From Plectosphaerella cucumerina (Eukaryota > Ascomycota > Sordariomycetes > Glomerellales > Plectosphaerellaceae): a stretch of 64,000 nt of DNA. Both the position numbers and the translations under genes were made by a program. Below, piece after piece: positions 44,638-54,006 of this stretch. Position 1 is the first letter of the stretch. The number at the start of each line of letters is the position of its first letter. Below the pieces are notes generated by a model, which was given only the letters and a program-made list of their open reading frames with translations, had not been told where the DNA came from and made no database searches. Where the stretch lies: assembly GCA_020746995.1 (NCBI GenBank), contig JAGPXD010000001.1:3286001-3350000 (forward strand). The letters are read 5' to 3'.

Positions 44638-45798
44638 GTCCCTCGCCGCAAGCATCGTGCTCGAGAACGACCTCATCTCCACCCACTCGCACTCGCACTC
44701 AGTCTCGCCAAAGGTCCCCATGACCTCGAACGTGTACCGCAGAGGCCGGGCCATGATGCGAAGGTCCAACCTGACGGGGGAGGCCCCCCACGGGTGGTGC
44801 TGCGGCAGGCTACCAGACGACCCAGGCGGACTGCCCACGCGCTTCCGTGTGAAGACCTTTTAGGTTGTCGCACCTTGAGCCACCCGCCCTCGGGCAAGTC
44901 GACGGGCAAGGAGACGACCGAGCCCCATGACGCCGCACTAGAGCTTCCGCACCCCAAGCACGGCAGCCCACCACCGGTATGGCTTGCCGTGTTCTGGGAG
45001 AGGGCGCCGTAGCCGACGTCCTGGATCTACTCGTCGGTCCCGCGCGACTGATCATGGGGTTCTCGTCCCACGACGAAAAGAGACCCAGACGCTCTCGGAT
45101 AGGCCACCGACAGCACGTGGTTCTCAAAGGTCCCTCCCTCGACCGCGACGAGGTAGTAGCGCCTGCCAACCCTGTATATGTGAGGGCCTCGGTGTCGTGC
45201 CCGAGCCAGCCCGGCCAGATCTCGCGCAGTTCTTGCCAGCGGCCTGTGGCTAGGTCCAGCTCGCCCTGGAAAATGGAGCAGCTGGGCTGTCTGAAGCGGT
45301 CCAGGCACCAGGAGCTCTCGACGTAGACCCTCCCGTCCTCGAAGAAGAGGCTGACGACGATGCCGTTCCAGTCGAAGAAGACGGGGCCCCTCCAGTCGCC
45401 GCCGCGCATGTCCGTGGCGCTGATGCGAAGCTCTGCCAGCCGAACTTTCCATCGAGCAGCTGCATCTTTCTCGTGGCGATGGAGAAGACGCCGACATGGA
45501 GGTGGATGCTGGGCGCCACGATGTCCATGAACGCGACCATGTGGGTGCCCGTGTTGCCGAGTTGGACAGTGTTTATCCTCGTACCCCGGAGCCCGACTCC
45601 GAGCTGCGAACGCCGGTTGAGGGCGTTGCCGACGTACACCCATTCCTTGAGGTCCCAGTAGGCTAAGGCAGGCCGGCCGGAGAAGACGTAGAAGGACGAG
45701 TTGCCGAAGTAGTACGTGCCGTCGACCGGGGACACCGCCAGGTCCGGCGCGAAGCCTGGCACGATGGGCAGGTGGTAGCCTTCGGCATCTGCTGTCAT
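44638..45798 (-). pseudogene. Broken glycoside hydrolase family 43 gene
   Basis: Read leftward, GH43-like blocks appear in order but in different frames. Frame A (from 45798) has LPIVPGFAPDLAV, DGTYYFGNSSF, DLKEWVYVGNALNRRSQL and a beta-propeller stretch. Frame B (from about 45430) has WRGPVFFDWNGIVVSLFF, VYVESSWCLDRFRQ and IWPGWLGHDTEA. Frame C (from about 45195) has GPHIYRVGRRYYLVAVEGGT. An in-frame TAG at 45025-45027 follows, then VGYGALSQNTASH and SWGSVVSLPVDLPEGGW. A last shift leads to PLRYTFEVMGTF and ends near 44638. That makes three frameshifts and one stop. The Asp of PGF-x-PD and the Glu of EGPHIY, both catalytic in the family, are still recognisable. Enzymes of this family release arabinose or xylose from plant polysaccharides. 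Introns cannot explain the shifts because no GT-AG pair sits at the breaks. Confidence 0.82.
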
Positions 45799-48074
45799 GG
45801 TCAGCCCGGGAGGCAGCTTCGTTGGGCGAGAGCTTGTGTCTGATCAACCTTGTGCTGTGCCGGCGCAGGAGTTTCAAATACAGTTGCTCTTTTGTCCTCA
45901 ACCCCGGTTGAGCACCCCGCGGCGGGGTACAAGCACGAGGGCTTCATAGTGCTCCCTGGCTGAACCTGGACGGCTTTCCTGGGGGGACTTCCCATGACAG
46001 CGTTTTCCGCCCCAGCCCGGTATTTCCGACCATCCCAACCTTGACACGCCGCCGGATGCCCACGACATTGGTCGCCCAGGTCCAGTAGATGCCACATGCC
46101 AACTCGGGCCCAGTGGTTAAGCATGTTTTCCCTATCGAGCGGACAGGGATCCTCGCTATCCTACAAGACTGTTCACGGGAAGAGTACTTCATCTCTGCCT
46201 CGCACCCGCCGCAACAGAGGGCCTGTAGCACACCGGTTTCTTTCCACTTCGGCGCCTCCATCACAGCCAGCCATAGGATATGGACCGACAGCAGCAATCA
46301 GCAAGCACCCGCCATGAGGCGTCCGAAGGGGGCCCCGACCAGCTAGCCACGGTCCAGTCTCCCAACGAACAGACATCCTTCGTCAAAGCCATCATCGACC
46401 ACCCCTGAGTCGTCTTCTACTTGAGACCAGAAAAGCAGAACGCCCGGACGCGGACGGTCATCCCGTAAACTGCCGGTGCCGAATATTTACTATAACGCGA
46501 ACGATGCAGGTGTGGCGGGCGTTCGCGCCGCGGAGTACATGAAGCCTCCATCCGCACCACCTCCCCGGAGTCTCGTGTCCCTCTACAAGGTTCCGCTCCG
46601 CAGCGAGCGGCCATCTTCATCACGCCGAACAGACTTATTCGTTTCCGCTCTCTCGTGGTGAAGTATGATCAGAGTCTTCCGGACCTTGTAGTTCCGCTAC
46701 CTACCGGCGAGGTGCCACGGGCTCCTGGGCACGGCGGGACAAAGGCGAGGATGAATACTGGGAAAGTCTACTACGCGGTGGACTCCTTGCGACGTGGTGC
46801 TCATGATAGCGAGGCGCGTGCTGCCGGCGTTGATGGCCGGCAGCTGCCCGGCGCAGATCAGGGGGTCGATGGCAGCGCACACAGAACGGGCCCGAGGGGT
46901 CTGAGCGATCTCGGATGCGGACATGGGGTCAATGGCGAGGGAAAAGCCGCTGTGGATGTGTCCGCGTTCATGCACATGCGTGTATCTTGTCGCTCCGCCT
47001 GAGGGGCAGACAAGACGTTGACAGGTGGCGTTTCCGCTTCTCACGGAGAGGAACGCAGCCCGACCGCCGTGACCTGGCTGCTTTCATGACGCCTCGGACA
47101 TCGTGGCTGCGCGTGGTAAACTCGACATCAGAGGTCATTACACCCCGGAGATCGCCCCGGAGGCCGTCTGGAAGACGGTGATGGGCACCTCGCTCTCGCT
47201 TTCGTAGCCGGAATCAAGTTCGGAGCCGCATGGCAGGACGAAGAACAGGCCACGGAAGTCTTTCAGGACTGACGTCGGAGCGCATCTTCGTCCGCTTCCA
47301 AGTCCGGGGGCCCTTCACGCTGGACTTGAACAGGTGCTCGCCGGCAGACCTGGGCGTTGGGGGATGCGGGTTCAGGTTCGGCCGGGCCGCCTCGGAAGCA
47401 ATGGCGAAGGTCCAGGTCAAGCCAGCGTCCGCAGTGCGTGTCATGGCCAGAGAAAAACCCCGTGTGATATCAAGGTGATCAGGTTTGAGATTTCAGGAAC
47501 AATTGTCATATAAGCCGTGCAATTTCTGTAACTGTCCTCTGAGCCAAATCCTATCACAGAACCAACACCCTCAGGAGGCAGTCCCTCACGCCTGCGCCGA
47601 GTCTTGGTCTTATTTTGAGCGCTACTTTGTCAGACGGGGGAGCTTCTTCCGTATACCTAGCTCAACTTGGACATTGTCACTGTGTCTACGCCGCGACATC
47701 ACGGTCCTGTACTTCCCGGTCGAGCTCGTCCTAGAAGGATGCCGACCCCTGGACGTCCCACAGGATGCTGACGACCTCTTTCAACGCGCTGGTTCAGACG
47801 TCAACTTGGTATCGTTGCAGGAAGACCTCAAGATCCCAGGTCACACGACAGCTGGGAGCTGGAGTGCTTCCGGAGTGGGTCACATACGCTTGCCTCCATC
47901 CTGAATTCGCTGAACGCAGGAACCTTAAGATAAAATGACATGATGGCCCGCTATATCATTAAGCCCACATGGCCAAATGCTCCCGACAGTCCAATGCGAA
48001 CGTTTGGTGTTCAAAGCTCGTGATATTCATCAAGACGTTACGCAAGAAACCCTCAAAAATTAGTGCCTCCCTCA
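45799..48074. other. 2.3 kb of decayed-looking sequence, no intact gene
   Basis: Protein-like fragments occur without a workable open frame. On the minus strand near 46100-46000, a stretch reading ACGIYWTWATNVVG loosely recalls the last helices of an ACS-family MFS permease. At 47250-47130 (minus), FRGLFFVLPCGSELDSGY and SEVPITVFQTASGA read like protein but I cannot place them. A 139-codon plus-strand frame (47485-47904) has no motif. Together with the adjoining GH43 pseudogene this suggests several old genes falling apart, but only the GH43 identity is solid. Confidence 0.4.
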
Positions 48075-50232
48075 TCAGTGCCTCTTCTCAACATCGCCCC
48101 AATCCTCCCTGACCAGCTCCGCCCCCTTCTCGCCAATCATGAACACCGGCCCGACAATGTTGACATCAGGGAGCACGGGGATGATACTGCAGTCAATCAC
48201 CCTCAAGCTGTCGATGCCGTACACCTTAAGCCTGGGATCCACGACACCCCCGTCCTCGAGCGGGAGCATCTGCACGGTCCCCGAGGCGTGCCAGTTGGGG
48301 ATCGTATTGGCCTTGACATATTCGAAGATGGCGTCGTCGTCGTCCTCGGAGACGGCCGTGCCGGGACTGACCTCGCCGTGGTTGGGGCCGGTGGTGAAGC
48401 GCGACAACGCAGGGTGGGCGAGGATCTTGCGCATGTACTTGAAGGACTCGATGGCGATGGCGCGGTCAGCCGGGTGGGTGTAGTACTGGGGCGTGTCAGC
48501 AGGCGGTTCGAGGGGGTAATGTGGCGGGGTACTCACGTTCGGGTTGATGAGCGGCGCTGCTGACATGGAGTCGCCGCGGAGCGTGACGTTACCGCGAGAC
48601 ATGGCCACCATGCTGCTGCTGGTGACGGAGATGTATGATTCGTTGGGCAGAGGGGTGTAGTACGGCGTCGGGCCGCCGGGGTACCAGATGGTCTCGAAGA
48701 GGTACTCGATGTGGCTCTGATCCTCGAGGTTGGCTTCAACGACGGCCTCGGCGCCAATCTCGATGAGTCTCTCCCGGGTGAGCTTCTGGAAGCCGTTGGT
48801 GATGCCCGAGGGGGCAGTGTACGGGCCGGTGCCGTTGGAGTAGAATTCCTGGGTTGGGGTCAGCGTTTCAAGCCGGGTAGAGTTCATTGATAAAATTGCG
48901 TACATCCTGAGCGGCAGCCAAGTTCTCAAACTGAGAGTATTGGGTCGTGGAGAACTCTTCCTGCGCCGTGGCCATGATGCTGAAGACGCTGTGGTCATTG
49001 AGGCTACGTCTGTCAGCTTCAGCAGTTCCTCTGCTGTAACGGGCTTCCACTTACTGCTGGCCGACATTCTCGTTGATGAGCACCGGCTCAATGGCGAACT
49101 TGTCCAATTCCGACTGAGGACCGACGCCCTGCTCAGCCGTTAGCTCTAGTCATCCATCGACGACTCCGCCTCGACTCACCGAAACCATGAGCAGCTGGGG
49201 CGACTGGAACGCGCCCATGGCGACGATCGCCTCTTTGCAGGCGCTGACCCTGTGCACACGCCCCGTCGGGTGGTCGATGAACTCGAACCCAGTGGCCTTG
49301 GGCTTCTCCCCGCTGTGGTCGAAGAGAATTCTCCGAACTGGCGCATAGTAGAGCACGTCGAGGTTCGGGCGGTCGATGGCCTTCTTCAGGTACCCATCGT
49401 AGCTCGAGCTGCGCAGGTAGTTCCCGTCCAACGTGGCGGTGCCCTGTTTGATGCCCGTGCTGTTACCCGTGTTGTAGTCCTGGACGATGGGGATGCCCAG
49501 TGCCTCGGCGCAGGCGTTCATGAAGCCGATGCCCGCGGCAGGTACCCAGCCCTGGTGGGAGATCTCAAGTGGCCCGTCGCTGTAGGCAGAGGGGTCATGG
49601 GTCTTGTAAGTGTCGTCGAAGCCCTTGGAGGGGTCCTGGGGGTTGTAATGAGTGCCCTTGATGAAGAGGGGGTATACATCGTCCCAGCCCCAGCCGGGGT
49701 TGCCCACTTCCACCCAATGGTCATAGATGGTCGATGTGCCGCGGCCGTAGTAGAACCCGTTGATCATGCTGCTGCCGCCGAGACCACGACCGCCTGAAGG
49801 AGTTTAGAGACGTGTTGGTCATTCGTCGGGGGAAACTCACGCAGGTAGGTCAAGATGCGGTCTTCGAGGCCCTGTTGTGGCGTCGTCTCGAACCGCCAGT
49901 CGATGGCCGTGCCCGCGAGCAGCTGGTTGCCGCCGAGAGGCTTGTAGGCGGCGACAATGTTGGGGTCGGGGCCGGCCTCGAGGACGAGGACGCGGAACTT
50001 GCCAGACTCGGACAGGCGGTTGGCCACGACCAAGCCGGCAGTACCGCCTGTCATTTGCTGTCAGCGGCTCGTCTCTCTGGTTTGGGAGCATACACATACC
50101 TCCGGCGATGACAAAGTCATACTCCTGCTCGATCTTGGCTCTATCGATGCCCTTGATGGGGATGGCCAGAGACGCATGGATGCTCGCGAGAGCAAGCAGG
50201 CCCGTCGCGAGGCTGGATATGGATCCGAGCAT
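48075..50232 (-). CDS. Secreted GMC oxidoreductase (AA3, FAD-dependent alcohol/glucose oxidase-like)
   Basis: Seven exons: 50232-50100, 50047-49841, 49793-49180, 49128-49055, 49003-48904, 48848-48537 and 48485-48075; 616 aa. A signal peptide (GSISSLATGLLALASIHASLA) is followed by the FAD-binding VIAGGGTAGLVVANRL and E-A-G-P at the strand end. GRGLGGSSMINGFYYGRG is the first GMC signature, and MGAFQSPQLLMVSGVGP the second. Near the end, NWHASGTVQM holds the catalytic His, and PDVNIVGPVFMIGEKGAEL closes the fold. Several N-glycosylation sites occur. Family members oxidise alcohols or sugars outside the cell, giving H2O2 or reducing quinones; the donor here is unknown. All six introns are GT-AG and each join restores conserved text, so this gene is intact although its neighbours on both sides are broken. 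Confidence 0.93.
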
Positions 50233-51812
50233 GGCTGAGGTTGGAGAGCGAGAGCTGCAGTGAATGGATGCCCAGAGCGATGATGTGCAGGTACCGGCGT
50301 GAGACGAGGAAATCGACCAGCTGCTCTTCCGCCAGACGTCGTCAATGGCGCGAAAGATGGTCGGGAAAGCCGCTAGCTCATGGGGACAACGGTGTCACCC
50401 GCCTTCTTATACCGGCGAAGAAGAGCCCGGTCGAGAGACGACAGAGACCGACGACCACGGCTTGCGTCATCATAATCGCGATCCTAAAAGGCAACTTGCT
50501 GCGGTCGACGTAGGCTGACGGGAGCTAGGTCTTGGCATCTCGACACAAGACGCGGGGAAACAGAGCTTGCTCCCGATGTCGAGCGAGGGAAGCAGGGTTG
50601 GGCCCGCGTATACATGGCCAAGATCGCCAGGTTCAGGCTCGGCCGGGGAGAAGCTAGTAGGAAGCTGCCTTGGCTGCGTCCATTCAGCGTCGAGGGTGCC
50701 ACAGGTCTCAGGCAGAAGGATCCCTCGCGCCGCACGAGGCGGACAGGGACGATCTCAGGCACGAAGAGGCCCGGGGCGGGCGGCCAAGATTGCTGGCGGC
50801 ACATTTCGGCCGGGCTCTCAACGACAGGGCGACAAGCTGACCGCAACCGCGGGGGAAGGCAGGAAGGATGCGTAGTGATGACGTTCGGAGCTGCGAGGTT
50901 CGTTGAATCCGCGTCTTGGTGCTAGGCTAGGAACGGGCTGGAGCGAGCCGGTGGGCGTCACGCCTGCATGAGGTGCGGGAGGTAGCTGTCGGCAGTAGGT
51001 GTCGACAAGGGAGGGGCCGAGAGGAGGATCGGGATCGGCGCGGGGTCCGGGGTGAAGACACAAGACTGTCTTGCATCCGAGAGGACCGGAGAGATGTGGT
51101 AGATGCGTGAGCTGGGTGCGTTCTTGGCGTTCTATGCGCGAATCCGCCGAGAGTGGCCGTGGTGGTTGCGTTGGCAGCCTTGCTGATCAGCGACAGAGCC
51201 GGACAACTCGGATGCGGTTGTCAGACAAGAGGTCGAGGGGCAGGAAGCAAGCTTAAAACGTTTGAATTTAAGCTCGGCGTCGCGTCAGACCGGTTCGGGC
51301 CCGGCGTGCTCTCCGCGTGTTCGTCGCAACGATCAACGTTGACTCAGGCGTTTTGTCGGTTTGTGTAGTGTCGAGGAGAAAGTCGAGACCCATTGAACCG
51401 GGAGCCGAGCCAGCGGGGTGCACCAAAAGCTTGATTCACATTCCCCCGCGAGCCCGCCCTAAGGAGCCTGTAAGTATGTACCCACAGGTAGTACCTTACT
51501 CGACCCAACAGGACCTTACTAGTAAGGCACCCTGGGGACGCGCATCCAAACCAAACCCGACGTGACCCATGCTCGGGAGAGTCCTGACTCTCGATGGCTT
51601 CCAGACACATGCCCTCCCAGCAGTCCATCATCTCGTCCGTGAAGACCCATCCAGTTTGGAAAGCTCCCTTGAAAACTCCCGCAGCAATGTCGGCTGCAGC
51701 GCCAGATCATCTTCCACGTACCACTTGTCGGCCGGGTACCAAGACGCGCCGCGGATCTGCATCTTGTCGCCTGGGAGAAATGTAGACCCGCCCAGTCACC
51801 GTACGTCAGGAC
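50233..51812. other. Gap upstream of the GMC oxidoreductase gene
   Basis: It contains the oxidoreductase promoter with a TATAAG box. Its right part (about 51590-51812) is probably the decayed 3' end of the HET gene, where DKWYVEDDLALQPTLLREFS-like text is readable on the minus strand. No intact gene was seen. Confidence 0.5.
50406..50411 (-). promoter_or_regulatory. TATA box candidate for the GMC oxidoreductase gene
   Basis: TATAAG on the minus strand, about 175 nt before the ATG at 50232. Motif match only. Confidence 0.4.
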
Positions 51813-52804
51813 TCAGACGCCAGGAGTGCATTCCTTAGTCCGGCACCAGGACGACGCACTCTCGATACCGCTTCCGATGCATTTCAGGATCGAAATGTCG
51901 CCGCACGTCTCGAGGAGAACGCGGGTGTATTCACCGTAGACACCCTGCAAAGAAGCCTCGTACAGTAGTCCGGTCGACGATCCGGGGGCAGGTCTCGCGC
52001 ACACGATGCCGAGGAGGCCGTAGATCTGGTCGTGCTGGAGGAGGAATCCATCTCCTAATGATCCAGAGGCGGGTGAAGGAGGGGCGTACGAGGAGAGAGG
52101 AGAGGATATCGACAACGTCGGTCTTGCGGTCGCCCATGACTTTGAACAGAGCCTCTTGACAACCTTCATCCCACCAGGGGTCGTCGTATTTGCACTTGGG
52201 CACCTCGATCCTGGCGAGGTCCATGAGGAGTCTGCAGTTTGACTCATCCTCATCGTCGTTGTCGCCGAGCCAAGCGATGACGCGGACGGCCCGGCCGTAG
52301 ATCAGACCCATGCGAGGGATCTGGATCTCTTTTTCTCTCTCGTCGGTCTGATTGAGACTCAACCAGTCGGTCCAGACGTAGATCGGATCGAGGGGATGAC
52401 CGAGGGATGAGGCGAAGTTGTGCGACAAGCAGAGGGAGAGTTTGTAGACGGCGAAGCGCTGAGAAGAGGCTGTTGCCTACGCGATGGGCTTGGCCGCCGA
52501 CGATGACCGGGTCTGCCGTCGTCATGTCGCCCCATGCGTAGGAGAGGGCATCGTATGGAGGGCATGTCGGAGGTTGCTGGCGCTCCAGCTGGCAGGCAAG
52601 GGGTTCGTCCCGGTCACCGGGGAGGAGCTTGATGAGTCGAATCTCGTCTTCTCCTAGAATCTTGTACTCGATCGGGCTGATTTGAGATTCTGGCTGCGGT
52701 GTGTGTTTGCCAGCTGCATCAGAAGCCATATCCAGGGGTATGGCGCCGTCACCAAGGGCATCCACCCCCTTCAAAGTATCAACACCCGTCCTGGTTTCTG
52801 CCAT
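51813..52804 (-). pseudogene. Broken HET-domain gene (heterokaryon-incompatibility type)
   Basis: The HET domain is readable in pieces. Frame 1 (from 52804, start MAETRTGVDTLKGVDALG) has IRLIKLLPGDRDEPLACQL, YDALSYAWGD and VGNSLFSALRR. A one-base shift near 52465 leads to frame 2 with YKLSLCLSHNFASSLGHPLD, VWTDWLSLNQTDEREKE, IPRMGLIYGRAVRVIAWLGD and RPSFTRLWII. Then a shift near 52060, with an apparent loss of intervening domain sequence, leads to frame 3 with LLQHDQIYGLLGIV and VYGEYTRVLLETCGD before a stop at 51813. HET proteins trigger vegetative incompatibility and cell death after fusion of unlike strains. No GT-AG pair of plausible length spans either break. A sequencing error could explain the first shift but not the deletion. 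Confidence 0.78.
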
Positions 52805-54006
52805 CTGAACACAAGTGAGGTTGTTTCTTTACTTCAGGATGAGTCTCGAAACCGTACTTGAGGCCATCGTTGGGCCACTCCATCTGTAGTTGCTACCTTC
52901 AAACGGGTTGACAACGTACATACATTCGGCAGACTAGCAGTCGCCGACTCAAGACTAGATTCTTTTCGGAAAATTTTGTTGGAGAAGCACGAAGCGACCT
53001 TCCTCAGGAACAGTGTCCTTTGAATGTAGCAGACCACATCCCGGGGTCAGCCCCGGGTTCGAGACCCGGGACACGAGGAACATGCATCACCAACGGGGTG
53101 TTGCAGCAGTCATCACCAATTCGGCTTCTCATCAGGCCCTCGTCAACATTCCATATGGGCCGAGGCTTCCCTGGAATAGAAGATTGGATTCGAGGTATGC
53201 ATCCTGCAGGGGGCCATCGAGTTGACACAGTCCAGTCAACTGGGAGTCAAATGGAGGCAGTGGAAAAGCAGGGTCATGCTCAGAGGGACCTCAGAGGAAT
53301 ACCCCCTCAAGAGAGACTACGAGACGGCATAGTTCTCGGGAAGTTGACGAACCCAGGAAGTGATGTGGTCGAAAGTGTCGGGTATGCCGAGCTTGACATA
53401 GCGGTCGAATCATCAACACTCACCCCTGGCCCGACACTGACCTGTCCAAGACTCTCAGTCGATGCTGTTTCTATTCTCAAACATACAACAAACAGACAAT
53501 CAATTCGTTCGCTCAACATCGAGACAACCCCGGGCGGACAGCTACCTATTTCAACTCACCAGTTCAGTCACAGAGCCAAAGCGTCCACATTTCGGGTAGA
53601 ACATGTCGCCTCACGAAAGAGATGCTTCTTACGTATTTTCTCACGAAAGAGACATAGCTAGTATCAACATCAAACATCCTGACAAGACCACAGTCCCTTA
53701 CACATCAACACCACCAGCCAAACATCCGCGGACTAATCACCTGGTATCAACACCACATCGGCCATCGGCAAAAGCGTCCACCAACGCAAAAAACATACAA
53801 CACCGGGTATTCGCTGGTCGTCACCGACCCAACTACTAATCCAGCCCTCACTGGCTTGTCTATGGGAGAGCGGACGGGATCCCGAATTTTCCAGTGGGTA
53901 TGGTCGTATGTGCTAGGTTCTGGCGTCGTGGGGCACCATGAGGTCTGTGGGCTCATCCATGCTCGGGGTCCGCAGCACAGTGCCTGCAAATGTCTCACAC
54001 CACCAC
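52805..54006. other. 1.2 kb gap with a GC-rich hairpin and short degenerate repeats
   Basis: Presumed promoter of the broken HET gene and 3' flank of the NYN gene. It contains CCCGGGG-TCAG-CCCCGGG at 53040-53057, followed by a tRNA-T-arm-like element, and repeated CTCACGAAAGAGA and AAAGCGTCCAC words at 53570-53785. A 213-codon plus-strand frame (53020-53661) runs through these and has no motif. Confidence 0.5.
53040..53070 (+). repeat. Tandem GC-rich hairpins, the second resembling a tRNA T-arm
   Basis: CCCGGGG/CCCCGGG pair with a 4-nt loop (53040-53057). The shared arm then pairs around TTCGAGA as CCGGG-TTCGAGA-CCCGG (53053-53069). No matching D-arm or anticodon arm was found upstream, so it is not called as a tRNA. 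Confidence 0.5.

Noticed and set aside
46655..47002. 115-codon plus-strand frame as a gene
   Set aside because: Equally long frame on the opposite strand (47044-46697), no motif, inside the decayed region.
53013..53077. tRNA gene
   Set aside because: The T-arm fits, but no D-arm or anticodon stem can be drawn and the acceptor stem has only about five pairs. The overall length is too short.
53020..53661. 213-codon plus-strand open frame
   Set aside because: Runs through a GC hairpin and short repeats, no motif, no good start context.
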